NCBI RefSeq assembly: GCF_964340395.1
Contig: NC_135552.1
Span: forward strand, 27,562,181-27,626,180
Direction of reading: 5' to 3'
Source of the DNA: Glandiceps talaboti
Lineage: Eukaryota; Hemichordata; Enteropneusta; Spengelidae
Length of the DNA: 64,000 nt
The notes below the pieces were generated by a model. That model worked only from the letters and a program-made list of their open reading frames with translations. It had not been told where the DNA came from and searched no databases. A program made the translations under genes and the position numbers. Of the stretch, positions 10,545 through 23,442 are shown one piece after another. Within the stretch, counting starts at the first letter, position 1; every line of letters starts with the position of its first letter.

Positions 10545-13500
10545 ATGGCAGAAGACGACCAGAGACGACCTAAAGTTCGACGTTTTACACGTAACGAAGA
10601 AGAAGAAGAAGCATTAAGTGAAAAAATGCAACGTTTTTGGGAGAAATTCTCATCAAATAATTCACCGAAGTCAATCTCTTCTCCTTGTTCGCGTTCGAAA
10701 GAGGACGGATGCTGTAAATATTGCCCAATGAACGCACTCCGCGGCAGAAATTTGCAGTGTGCGTCAGCTTGGACTGAAAAACAAGCCGGGGCATTGAAAT
10801 ATATGTGTCGTCGTTTCCCACCTTTCATAGATGATCACGCGCAGTTCGATGATTATTATCGTCATTTGACTGATACCAGGATGACCCTTCTGTCATGTTT
10901 TACTCCGATAGTACAGTGGTTGTTCAACAGTGTTCGCGTGAAAACACCAGCTGGCGTCGTTCACGCGGTTCCTGTAAGTGTAAGTGATGCTGTCAAGGGC
11001 GAAATACAGTCAGAACTCGAAGGTAAACGACATATTATATTATTCCATAATACTCATCTACACTCGCACTAAATTTGACGTCTTTGCTAAGTATGAAATG
11101 TACATGTCTAGTGATCCCTGACATTAGCGTATGTACTACGACTCTGTACGAGTAATCCGACAAATCACATGTGCAACTCGTATAAAGTTGGCTTCAGATT
11201 CAGATTCAGGTAGCGTCATATTGAGCCTCAGATCCGAAGACGCCCGACGGAATAATACTGTTGAGACTACAGGGAAAGATACCACTTCACAAACTTTTGA
11301 TGGAAGGTGGAATGTCTCTGCTTGCACAAGTTTTAAGTTTTAAATTTAAATTTTTAAAAATGGCAACCTATTATGCACATAAACTTAATTTTTACTGACA
11401 CCTTTACTGACATGTACATTATTGGCAAAATCTATCAACCAACAGTGGCTGAACTTGGGGATATCAATGTCTTAGTGACAAGTATTTCAATATTATTTCA
11501 CGTATTTTGTGTTCTATGACATACATGATGTGCTTATCCATTTTCGTCGTGATACGATCCAATATGGCTGCCTGGCAGTCATTTTGTTTGCAAATTTTCC
11601 ATGTCCAAAGCCATAACTCAGACATGCTTGAACAGATCTCATTCAAAGTTGGTATGAGGACAGTGTTCTATGACATACATGTGCATATGCATTTTGTCTG
11701 TCTCAATCCTTTTTGTGAATTGGGGAAAAATAATGCCCTCTGACCAGGCCGTAGGAAAATTCCCCAAACTGTAAACTGTGTTGAATAAATGACAGAGTAT
11801 GCCACTTAGATTTTGACAACAATGTTTATAAAATTCTGGAGGGATACCGTCAGAACCAGGTGACTTTTCCTGTTTTCAAATTTTTAATACTTATTTCCAT
11901 TTCCTCCTCTGTGATAGGATAATTCAATATGTCATCAGAATCCAGGTCATTGTGAACAGAAGAAAAATCTCTATTCTCAAAACTTGTCAGGTAGATTCAA
12001 AAAGTTTCCAATGATCAGAATAATCGTAATTGAGATTATTAGTAGGATTAAATAAAGATTTGAAAAACTACAACCATTCAAGTGAACTAATGGAGGACGG
12101 AATAGAAACCCTGGTTTGTCTGATAAAACCCCAAAAATGTCTACTATCCTTATCTTGTGCTGCTTTATTGAACTCCGAAATTCTATTGTCACAACATAGT
12201 TGTTTTTTCTTCTTGATCAATGTTTTATACTCGCTTCTCAAAGTCTTGTAAAATTCTAGATCATTTAGAGACCTTGTGCACCTGAACAACCTCAACACTT
12301 TCTGTAAATTTATCTTGGCACATCTACAATCTCCATCAAACCACTCATTTACAGGATGTTTGGGACGTTTCTTATCTGACCTAGTACCTCTATCGGGAAG
12401 TAGTCCATAGAAGAGATCATTAAATTTAAATAAAGCTTCATCTACACCAAAATGCTCCAAGTTCATATAAATTGCTCGAATTCTACGTTCATATACACCA
12501 TTTGATAAATCGTCCTTGAATTTATTACACATCTCTTCACTAACTTTAAATCTACGATATATTGGACTATCCTGTTGTTGGTCTACACTTTGTCATCTGA
12601 ATGATCCTCAGTATCGAGCTTTTAATACAATTTTCCCATTCAAATTACTAGAGAAAACATGAAATCAGTTTTCCCCTATCCATTAATTTGTGGATTCTCA
12701 ATTTTCTATAATCGGCAATAACATGTCCTCATCAATTGTCCTTAATACAGGTGCACCACAAGGGTGTGTTCTGTCCCCACTTCTATATTCATTGTACACA
12801 TACGATTGTGTTTCCAGTCAACCAAGTACATCAATAATTAAGTTCGCGGATGATACTACTGTGGAAGGTCTTATTGAGAACTCAGACGAAAGTGCATATC
12901 GCAATGAAGTTAATAATCTTGTTAGCTGGTGCTCAGAAAATAACCTTGATCTCCATGTTTCAAATCAAAAGAAATGGTCATTGACTTTCGGAAAAACAAA
13001 TCTGATAACATCCTGAAAAGGGCACACCAACGTCTTTACTTTCTGGGGCGGTTAAAAAAGTTCGGAATCAACAAAAGTATAATGGTTCAATTCTACAGAG
13101 CAGTTATTGAAAGTTTACTAACTTTTTCAATAACAGTTTGGTTTGGAGCCGCATCCAAAAGTTATAAATTGAAGCTGAACAAGATCGTGGCCACTGTATT
13201 GAAAATAATTGGCACAGATTTGCCATCTCTTGAAAAGCTCTACCACCAACGAATTGTCTGCAGAGCCTCTGACACTGACAGTATACATCCCACAAATGAC
13301 CTTTTTCAGTTGCTCCCTTCTAGCCGCCACTATCAATCCTTAAAAGTCGGTATGTTTTAGCAACAGTTTCTTCCCACGCACAGTTCAGTCACAGTCATGA
13401 TAATCTTTTAATTCACTATTGCATAGTTTTAACAGTTTTAACAGTTTTACTCTTGTCTCATATCGCTAGTTTTGGTGTTGTCTTGTATGGATTTTAGATT

Positions 13501-13571
13501 GTTTGTTCTGAGCGACATTGCGACATTTTCCTAATGTATTTTTTTTAAATGATACAAAATGGAAATAAATA

Positions 13572-13629
<58 letters not shown>

Positions 13630-16600
13630 TTTCATAACAGTAGATTTTTTGTAAAATTGTGACTATAGTATAAAAGTACAATATTTTACCAACTTTCTGT
13701 GTAAAATGTGTTTTAGAAGTGAGACATCATATGAAAGCACTAACCACTTTATTACATTGCTAAAACAAAACTGCATAGTGAAGAGCTGACAACAACTGAA
13801 CCACTTCTACATGTTACCAAAATAAAAAATAAAAAAACAGCAGAGCTATTCTGACTGATAGGTCGCTTGTTTACTAATTTTCATCCACAGAGTCAGATTT
13901 TTTGAAGATTGTGGTAAAATTTTATGAAGAAACAAGGCACATGTCTATGGAAGAAATGAATCGAGATGTTTTGGCCAGCATTATTACTAATGCAAATGTA
14001 AGTTACACTCTTTTTACTCAGAGTTGGAACGATGAACTTCAAGTAAATATTCATCCACTCGAGTAACTTATCAAAACATCCTGATGTAAATCTTCATGAG
14101 TTGTTGGTCAATGAAACTCCTCAAAATATTCCTGCCGCAAAGGTCGCTGACACAATAGGGCTACTTCCCGTAGACACTTCACTTCAAGTGGGGGTTTTAT
14201 TGTTCTTTTTAGCTCCGCTGTCTTAAAGTGTACATGCAAAGGTTCATAATTTTTTTCGTAATTATGTTTATTTTGCAATAAAAATAAAGGAAATCGGGTT
14301 TGTAATAGTACAATATAATTCTAACACAAGAAATTGCATGAAAAATGAGGCACTCTCGGCTCAGCCACAGAGCACCTTCAGGTAAGTACCTCTCATTTGC
14401 ATATGGATAGGACAGCGTTCAGAACTTTATTACGTCACGCGTCATTGCAGGAACACAAACGCGTGCGTCAGTGTATCTTAACATGCAAAGCCATTATGGT
14501 CGAACCAGAAGGTCAACTTCACAACCCGTTTTCGCCAGAACCCGACATTGAATATTGGTCAGATTCCTCAAGCGTAGAGCACTACTACACTCCAGCATTA
14601 ATATCTGATGGTGTGATTTAGCCAAATTCATTTGAACCGACTGCTAGCAGTAACGATAGTTCCTCTGGTAGTGAATGAGTGAGGAAGGTGTGGTAAACCA
14701 CAGAGACTGATTGACACTGCTTTACAAGGTTTTTTTTCGATGTAAATTTCACAGACAAATGTAGTCATGGCTAGTACACATTATATGTAATAGTATACCT
14801 GTGTTTAAATATCCACCATGCAAGTTTAGTGCTTGTTTTCTGACTATGCCTTGCTGTCTTGTACGGCAACATGGACCATCCAGCGTATTGTTTACATCCT
14901 AGTGAAGCCAAGTTGTTTACATAAAGTGAAGGCTGTTATCAGCGTCCTTTGTTGACATAACTATTCAATGGGTGGAAAATAGCTCCTGCAGACAATCTAA
15001 TCAAAACGAAAATTATCTAATTTTTCCGTACCCATCGAATATACCGAAATCGGATGAGAATGGCTTCAAGAGTTCCCCATAATATTCTCTCAAGTTGTTC
15101 AGATGTAGCATGTGTCGTAATAGTACATTCTATGACCATTCAAAATCTTCGCGAAAGTAGACCCACAAATTCGTTAGAGCAGAACGTTTTGTTGGATAAC
15201 CATCCCTCTTGAAAGCTATGTGTACACCCACTTTATTTCATTTTTTACTGTGCTCATTACCATCCACACAGTGACATGAAGTGGTTTCATCTTCTTTCAA
15301 AGCATGTTCACTGAAGCCGGCCTGTGGTGTATTGCGTATTGTCTCCGACCATTTTTGTTTGAGTTTTTGATGGATAGACATGTCTTACGTTGTGGAAGTT
15401 ATTTGACCTGGGAGCTGAAGCTTAGTGCTGACTGTACTTTGCTGTGTCCATCCACTTTTGACATGTGATTGGCATGACATAATAGTAATTGTTCGAGTAG
15501 ACAAAATAATGGAAACAAAAATAGCAACATTATAATGGTAGTCAGTGTAATGTACAGCCACCAGCTAGTCAGTGTAATGTACAGCCACCAGCTAGTCAGT
15601 GTAATGTACAGCCACCAGCTAGTCAGTGTAATGTACAACCACCAGCTAGTCAGTGTAATGTACAGCAATCAGGTAGTCAGTGTAATGTACAACCACCAGC
15701 TAGTAAGTGTAATTTATAGCAATCAGGTAGTTAGTGTAATGTACAGCCACCAGCTAATTTGGTCTAAACATGTGAAAAAGATTTTGTCACTTCTCAATTT
15801 TCATCATGATGCAATCCAGTATGGCCGCCAGGAAGCCATTTTGTTTGCAAATTTTCCATAGCGCGAGCTATAACTCAGACATTTGTGGGCAGATCTCGTT
15901 GAAAGTTGGTATTAGGACAGCATTCTGTGACATACATGTGCATGTCAATTTTCATCACGATGCAATCCAATATGGCCACCAGGCGGCCATTTTGTTTGCA
16001 AGTTTTCCATGTCCAGAGCCATAACTCTGACATGTGTAGACTGATCTCATTCAAAGTTGGTATTATGACAGTGTTGTATAACATACATGTGCAATTTTCA
16101 TCATGATACAATCCAATATGGCCACCAGTATGGCTGACTTTCAGTCATTTTGTTATGATTTTGTCTGTATCTTGAGCCACTGCTTTGACATGACTGGGGT
16201 GGTTTTTCGCAAACACTGTTTCATGACTTTCATATATGCACATCAATTTTTTTGGTGATATAATCCAAATATGGCCACCTGACAGCCATTCTCTTATGAT
16301 TTGTTCATGTCCATAGCAATAATTTGCACATGACTTGACTGATTGCATTCAAAGCTGGTATGAAGACAATGTCCCATGACTTACATATGCACTTCAATTT
16401 TTTTCATGATACGATCCAATATGGTGGCCTGACAGCCATTTTCTTACGATTTTTCAAATCCATAGCATTACTCTGACATGATGTGATCGATTGTTACATT
16501 GATCACCAGCTCCCTAAAAATGGTTGAGACTGCATGGACTGTCATTTACAATGATTTGGTACACGGTACTCCATAGATTAGAAATATAGACGGTTAACTT

Positions 16601-19062
16601 TACTATGATGAAACTTTTAGCTGTGGTACTCTATTTTATGAATGTATCCCCTTAAGCGAACCACTTTTTGGTCAAAACATTTCAAACAAATAAGAATTAT
16701 GTATGGCATAGGGAATAGGCATTGATTGTAATCAGCCAATCAAAAATATGTGTCCTCAATAGCTTCAGCACAATTGAATATTTGTTGAGTTATGTTTTAT
16801 AGGTGGTAAAATAGTGCAACAGTTACTGAATATAACTTAAGGTGGAATATAGTTCAAGAAAAAATTCCCTGACTGCCAATGATCTTTACTTTTTTGTTTT
16901 GTTTATCCATTAAGTTTTCAGAAATTCCTGAACATGTTCGTACAGGTGTAATTTGCTTAGTCATGACATGGCTTGATATGTGTTTGATGCCAAAATTGCT
17001 GGAAGAAGAACAACTTCATAAGTTTATATCTAGGGTTATGGTCTTTGTATGCAGTATTGAGGGAAACCTAAGACAAACTGAGAACTTTGAAATAAAGTAA
17101 GTAAGATCCTTTCAAACATGGAAAGATGTGACTATTCACTGTATCTTCCTTTCCCAGTCTTACGAAAACCTAAAAAAAAAAAGTGTTGTCCAACATTTCA
17201 ATACACAACATCTTTTAAAATCTTTAAAATCTGGCATATTTAATTACATGTATAACATGCTGTATATTTTTACTTGATGTAAAGGAAAGGCTCCTCTACA
17301 CTCCTTGAACAAAATGTGTTATGAATATTAATTCTCAACATTGACATTTATTATTTTTCATATTTTGCTTTGCTGACTAAAGACACATCATGAGTCTTAT
17401 CAATGTGATTGTCCTTGTATGACCTACATATGATATGTAAATGTGTCTGTTGAAAACGATATCATGAAATACCTGTCTGTGACTATAATAACATAACATG
17501 AAGTTGCATATTACATCATAGTAGACTTGAATCTATTTCTTTCAATTGTGATCCAGTAATATATAGTATGCATCATCTGTAATGGTCTGTCTGTATCATT
17601 TACACATAGCGTTAACATGTTTGAATCGCTCTTTTTTTCAGCACGGGAAGGTCTGCAAGGAGATATTTTGAAATGTCTGGCAAGAGGATTGCTTCTGAAA
17701 CTGACGTGGAACTAGTAATTCAGCGTAAAGTTCCTGTGACTGAGCTATGCCAGAAAGACAAGTACAAATTATTGATCATGTGTGAGGTATGGTTTGTTTT
17801 TTGCATTGAGGCTGACTAAAGGAGTTAAAAAATGGGATGATGAAAAATGGTTTCTGTAGCAGTGATTTTAACCTTTATGTTAGCTTTAAAGTATTGGAAC
17901 TTAAAGGTGCAATAGACATTTCAATGTGTGGGTTTTTGTTGCAGTTCGCCAAATATATGAATATCATCAGCTCACCCACAATTTATAAAATGTTGGTAGT
18001 GCAAGTGAGTTGGGTCAAATAGACAAGTTCAGTGATTGTACATATTGTAAATCAATATGCTTGCTTGTTTCACGACCAAACTGTTATAAATATGTCCACA
18101 CATGTGTAACACGTTATCCACATTACCCTAACCTTTTATGATACTGATAGATACATCGTATTTAGAGCTGTTTCTTGGACATGCTTGGACATGACTGCTC
18201 TCTGGATGGGGTTTTCTCAAATATATATGCATGTCACTTTTATTTCATAATACAATGCAATCATATATGATCACAGGGCAGCTATTTTGTCACAATTTCT
18301 GATTTCATTTCCAAATCCATTATGTAGACATGCTTGAACAAATCAAAGTTAGGTTAAGGCCATTGTTCTTTTACTGTACTCATGTGTGAAATCCAATTTC
18401 TCTTCTATGTTTGGCTGGGGTCCTGGCTTTCGTCAAATTAGGCTAATCACATATCAGATATGAAAAGAACAATATTAGTCCTGTAATTCCTGTAAACAAG
18501 TACACTGCCTTTCATTGATATTATCAAGTATTTCTGTTCCAAAAGAATTCTCTTGTAGGAATGATTTGTTCTAACTTGAAAGCATATTGTAAACTTTTAG
18601 AACATTATTTATTGGAGACATTTATTCTGACTCTTTGGAATTGGATGTCTGGTACCGAAATTGAAGTTTTGAACAAAATTCTAATGCAACAACACTTTTT
18701 TTAATTTCTAGAACAAAGTCTATGCACCTAAAATAGATGTCAGATCATACCCACAAATGATTTGCCAGTTTTCATCAGCTGCCAAAGATTCACCATTTGA
18801 GACAGACGACCATTATATTACATACGGAGTATCTATGATTGGTATTGATTCTGTACTTCTGACAAGAGCACATGTTTGTAAGGAAATGTTAGAGAGGAAA
18901 GACAAGTGCCTTGAAGAGGAACCAGTATTTGCTGAGTCTTATTTGTTTCACAGATTGTGTTTGCATGACGATGTTGATGTTTTCGATCTTATCCCATTAA
19001 TAACTGTTTACCTGGCAATTAAGAGTGTGTATTTACTTGATAAGAAAGTAAACGAACAATAG
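10545..19062 (+). CDS. Five-exon gene of unknown function (about 420 aa)
   Basis: Exons 10545-11022, 13891-13997, 16915-17096, 17642-17786 and 18712-19062 join in phase to 1,263 nt ending in TAG. The start ATG (AAGATGGCAG) has a good Kozak context and follows an upstream in-frame region of repeat DNA. The N-terminal part is charged (RRFTRNEEEEEAL) with a small Cys cluster at residues 56-72 (CCKYC ... LQC), possibly metal-binding. The rest is mixed hydrophobic and charged with likely helices (GVICLVMTWLDMCLMPKLLEEEQL). No signal peptide, transmembrane segment or catalytic motif is evident. I do not recognise the family. It lies head-to-tail with UBR3, 2.2 kb upstream. The consistent phases over five exons argue strongly that it is a real gene. 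AATAAA signals lie downstream near 19,452 and 19,813. Confidence 0.8.
11480..11760 (+). repeat. Dispersed ~150-bp repeat (CCAATATGGC family)
   Basis: It contains GATCCAATATGGCTGCC, CATTTTGTTTGC, CCATAACTCAGACATG and TCATTCAAAGTTGGTAT in order. The same order recurs in the array at 15,785-16,500 and, diverged, at 18,180-18,400. It lies in intron 1 of the 420-aa gene. Confidence 0.8.
11690..12590 (-). mobile_element. LINE fragment, inter-domain linker and start of RT
   Basis: The minus-strand frame at 12,068-12,532 encodes a LINE-type linker between endonuclease and reverse transcriptase (VNEWFDGDCRCAKINLQK ... SEYKTLIKKKKQ). Further along, minus-strand 11,870-11,720 reads KQEKSPGSDGIPPEFYK and LGNFPTAWSEGIIFP, the conserved start of a LINE RT domain. 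Frames are interrupted, so it is a dead copy truncated at both ends. Confidence 0.75.
12590..13627 (+). mobile_element. LINE 3' fragment with RT motifs and ATT tail
   Basis: Plus-strand frames show AFNTIFPFKLLEK, NTGAPQGCVLSPLLYSLYT (RT motif B region), the catalytic FADDT, and after a frameshift near 12,975-13,010 VIDFRKNKSDN plus the LINE thumb and C-terminal KRAHQRLYFLGRLKKFG. The element ends in GGAAATAAATATG and an (ATT)n tail (13,573-13,627), a typical 3' end for CR1/L2/jockey-like LINEs. It is 5'-truncated, frameshifted and inactive. Confidence 0.8.
15540..15755 (+). repeat. 27-bp tandem repeat, about 8 copies
   Basis: The unit begins AGTCAGTGTAATGTACAGCC and ends ACCAGCT. Some units carry the variant AGCAATCAGGT. 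It is a multiple of three bases, which explains open frames on both strands; it is not coding. Confidence 0.9.
15785..16500 (+). repeat. Tandem array of the ~150-bp CCAATATGGC repeat
   Basis: Four to five diverged monomers, each with a CAATATGG motif, a CATTTTGT block, a CCATAACTCTGACATG block and TCAAAGTTGGTAT. Divergence increases rightwards. It is related to 11,480-11,760. Confidence 0.8.
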
Positions 19063-21232
19063 ACTCGCATATTAATAATGTAAATTTATTACCTCCCTGT
19101 AAGGCAATGATAACTCATTAACAGCTTAAATTATGTAGATTCATATATCAAGGTTTCTTCTATATTAGAAACAAACAGCTTGATGGCTGTGTATAAAGTT
19201 GAGAAATTACAAACAAAACTTTCAAACTCAACTGAGTCTGAAAGGGTGATGGCACAGAACGAGATCTTGTGACATCATAACCAAGATAGATAGATAGCAT
19301 CTTTCAATCACAGTGAACAAGGACTCAGGACTATACAAGGACTATTTTCTCGTCCCCTTCCCATATTTTGTTACTATGACATTTTTGTCTTTGTTAAATG
19401 AGTGGATTTTTGTTGCTATTAGTGAAAGGTGTTATGTACAATTTGAACATGAAATAAAGTTACAGATTGAAATGGTAGAGTACTTATATGAATTATGTGA
19501 GGGGTAACATACAGAAAATGTGTTTATATGTGTGTTTGTTAAGAACGGAGTAGGGATATTCGATTGGTGTAGGTTTGTTAAAATAATGATATATACATAA
19601 AACTGTATTTGACAAGTTATTTTGAAAGTGAGTGTAGGTTGTCATATACAGTACATGTATTGCCTAGATCTATATGTTGTGTATTTTTGTAGGTGTGTAT
19701 GGCCTGGAGTAATGTAAAGATAAATGTAAGGGAACACTTTCCTATTTTGCAGGTTTCCAGTTAAAAAGGACAACCTGTCATCAGAAATCTTCATTCTCTG
19801 TGGTGAATTTCAAATAAAAATTTTAGATTTTAGATTGCCCTATCACATCGCAATTATCTGATATCTCTTTTTAGGTGCAGTGACTATAAAAGTTTCACGT
19901 TAGTAAGCTTCATCACCTTTTGTGAATTATGTACTTGCTACTGCTAAATTGTTGAAATTGAAGTAGAAGTGTTTCCAAAAATGTCAGTCATACATAAAAT
20001 TAAACTAGTTTTTAGGCCGAAAGTTATTAAAATTGTAACTTTCGAATCTCAGTAGAGTCGTCAAATCTTTAAATTCATAATGTTGATAATGTTGAGTACT
20101 TTATATTATTGAACTTATTAAACAAATCTTAGAATGAATTCCATATGTTTTTATGAAGTACACGTGAATAGGCTACTAAATCTTTCTTTTCTCGTATTGT
20201 TGGTATCTCAAATCTGACTTTCACTGTCGTTGTTCCAGGCATATTTACTGCACATCTATTTGCATACATAGAGATAACTCTTTCTTCTTTTCCAAAAATG
20301 CACTTACCTCTTTTCGAAAATAGCACGTTCTTGTGTAAATGGCCAACATGAAAGTTAGATGTTAATAATAAATATACGTCGAGTTTATATTATATTATAT
20401 ATTATATTTTGATGGTGCCGAAACTTGTGAGTTAGTCGGTCTAATCCTACTTTCACAACCACTACAACAATATCAACATCAATGTTGGTTTATACAGAGA
20501 TGACGGCTAGTAATCTGACAAAAATCACCTTGACAGACAGAAATTATCAAACAAGAGATTTGCAAAGTGTTTTCTAAAAACAACTTGTGTAATCACGAAA
20601 GTTGTGAACTTTTTAGATATAACATTGAATTTACGATCTGATACATATAAACCATTCTTATTGTTTGTTTGTTTACATGTTTGTCTGTTTGTATGGCAGG
20701 TATAAAAAAATTGCTACTTGAGCTACCTGTGGACATACACTTTGGTATTCTAAGTCAAAATTAATATATACATGATGTATAGGCCTAAGCCTAAAAAAAA
20801 TTAAGTCAGGTATAGTCTCATGCTGCCTCGTTTCTTCTGCTGGTTTCATATGAGCACTTCCTAATTTTGCTTGACATATTTGAAATTATATCCTTACTAA
20901 GTGGAATATCCGGATGAAAGAGTCAATATACAAATTGTAGACACATGTAAATTATACGATCTGTTCCCGATCACAGGGGCACGTGTTATTGCTTAGATTG
21001 CCGTTTTCTTAGGAAAATATCGTACGAATCCTGCTGCTACAAATGTGTCAATCTCTCTTTTCTCCTTACAGGTAGGAATATATAGTCAAAAAGTTGTTAT
21101 ATGTGTATTTAGTCTGTAGACCTGGAAAACAACAATCTGAATATTACACGGCCCTATATTGTAAATATGTTCTCGATGATCTCACCCCTGCTGTAACAAT
21201 CCCAGCATGCTTTGCTGTAGCAAGAATCCAAT
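19063..21232. other. Intergenic region upstream of UBR3
   Basis: Contains the 3' end of the 420-aa gene (AATAAA near 19,452 and 19,813), a TATAT-rich stretch near 20,388-20,410, and the presumed UBR3 promoter. No clear TATA box or CpG island is seen close to 21,233. Small open frames have no support. Confidence 0.6.
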
Positions 21233-23442
21233 ATGGCGGATATGTTGTTAAATCTCGGGAAACATGGGGCTCCGGCTTATTTAAAAGCCCAGGTCGCCCG
21301 TTCCCGAGGACAGCAGCAACTCAGCGATCTGCTTGACAACTTGCTTGATCCACTGAAGCCTTTAGACAATTGGGACACCCTTGATTGGTGTCGATGTTTG
21401 CTTGCGGGTGGTACGACTTTCGACGACTTCGCAAAGGCTGTTCGTGTGTACGATAATGCGACAACTTGTGGACTTGTCTGGACTGCAAATTTTGTTGCTT
21501 ATCGGTGTAGAACTTGTGGAATTTCTCCGTGCATGTCTTTGTGTGCCGACTGCTTTCAAGGTGGTGATCATTCAGGCCATGACTTCAATATGTTTCGAAG
21601 CCAGGCTGGCGGAGCGTGTGACTGTGGTGACATTAGTGTCATGCATTCAGCTGGGTGAGAAATTATTTATTTACAACAGTCTTTAGGACTTCATTACTTT
21701 TTTAGACACGCATACTCATGATATTGTCTACAATTCTCCAAATGAATAGTATTTTTGTCCATTTCGGATGAAGCCTTAGGTAAGTTTATTTTGTTTATAA
21801 AATCATGACACATGATCCTAAAACCAGTGATTTGTTGACATTTTCTTCTTGATACATCAAGTCTTGATGTCGATCGGAGATCTCGAGAGAACATATAGCT
21901 ATGAGTGTACGGTGGGAATATAATAGTTACACCTCAATGTCCACCATTTAAGTACTGTACGGTGGGAATATAATAGTTACACCTCAATGTCCACCATTTA
22001 CGTACTATACGGTACTATCAAGTCAAGTATGAAAAGGTAAACTGTCACTGAACGTATACATGCAGCAAATGCGTATTCATTTATATTTATGTGGGCGTGT
22101 CTGGCGTTGTTGCCATGGTAATGTTAATAATTGCAACAGGTTATTGTTTGCAAGTGTTTACAAATAATGTGATGTGTCACACCTGTCAAGCTGAATAAAA
22201 ATGTGTCATTTAATTGTGTTTGGTAGATAAGCCATACAAGGGAGATCTGCATAGGTGTTAATCAATTCTAGCACTTTGGTCTTCCTCACTCATGTCATGT
22301 CATGTCAAAGTTTAATGTAGATGGAATATTTTTTTTTGAAAAAGAGCAGAATGACAGCTATTATCTACTTCACAACAGTGCTGTTGGAATAATAATTTCA
22401 CAGATGATAACACCCTCAGCTAAGTAGCAGACAGTAACATCTCTGAAACACTAAAGAATTATTATCCATTTCATCATCAAGACTGAAACCAGATGGTGAC
22501 TTAAATAGTGTCACTGACATAGATGTCAGAGAGAGAAATGTTTATGGAAGAAACAGCTAGTATCTCATAACATGAAAAGTATTGAACCATATCACACAAG
22601 ACATATGGTACATTTCACCCTGAATACTAGTAAGATAATATCATAACTAGGCAAAGCCCATGCATAAGCTCGCACAGGCTAGATTCATTTGTGACCGGCT
22701 GCCTCATGATGATGTTGTAGATAGCGCCCTCCTCACTGAAAATGCGTATAGTATATAGAACACGCAGGCGTAGTCATTGAGCCGCAATGCATCCTTGGAT
22801 AGTAATACCACAGTGTTCACAGTGAGATCTTATCTGACATGTGGATTTGTGTCCACAGTGAGATCTTATCTGACATGTGGATTTGTGTCCACAGTGAGAT
22901 CTTATCTGACATATGTTGATTTGTGTCCACAGTGAGATCTTATCTGACATATGTGGATTTGTGTCCACAGTGAGATCTTATCTGACATATGTGGATTTGT
23001 GTCCACAGTGAGATCTTATCTGACATATGTGGATTTGTGTTCACTGTGAGATCTTCTCTGACATATGTGGATTTGTGTTCACAGTGAGATCTTATCTGAC
23101 ATGTGGATTTGTGTCCACAGTGAGATCAAATGTATCATTTCTACATGTATGCTTGGGCACTATCAATGTCTGCAATTTGTTTGTGTAATGATTTATGTCT
23201 CAAAAGGGGAAGTGAATTCAGTGTCAAGTTTGTAATCCTTGCTAAATCTACTGTTGACATCAGTTTGAAACATGTATCTTTTGTGTTGCAATATCTTATA
23301 TCTAGATTTTGTCCAAGACACGGTCCTGAAGCTCTGTCTCGCACCTCACAAGTACCAAATGATCTATTGATGATGGCAGAAAATATTGTACCACGACTTA
23401 TACTCAGGTTTATTCAACACCTAAGAGATAACCATAAGCCAG
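21233..23442 (+). CDS. UBR3: UBR3 exons 1-2: N terminus and UBR box
   Basis: Exon 1 (21,233-21,654) encodes residues 1-140 and most of the UBR zinc box: [33 protein letters not shown] and ACDCGD. Exon 2 (23,306-23,442) supplies the closing FCPRHGP. The three-zinc Cys/His pattern is complete. Exon 1 ends in phase 2 and the first base of exon 2 completes Gly141. Confidence 0.93.

Larger units (their letters stand above)
13998..16914. other. Intron 2 of the 420-aa gene
   Basis: Contains a 74-aa open frame at 14,397-14,621 with no recognisable domain, the 27-bp array (15,540-15,755) and the CCAATATGGC array (15,785-16,500). Nothing else is identifiable. Confidence 0.6.

Noticed and set aside
10923-10985. 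GTAAGT donors inside exon 1 of the 420-aa gene (10,974 and following)
   Set aside because: Use would cause an immediate stop in exon 2, whereas the donor at 11,023 preserves the frame.
14397-14621. 74-aa frame possibly from a transposase C terminus
   Set aside because: LHNPF recalls Harbinger-type proteins, but no catalytic motif or supporting flanking frame was found.
16879-17100. Acceptor TTTTCAG at 16,919-16,920 for exon 3 of the 420-aa gene
   Set aside because: It would put the exon out of phase and give an early stop; the AG at 16,913-16,914 keeps the frame.
22774-23127. Regularly spaced repeats resembling a CRISPR array
   Set aside because: Head-to-tail repeats without unique spacers, in a eukaryotic intron. 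The same applies to the other tandem arrays in the window.
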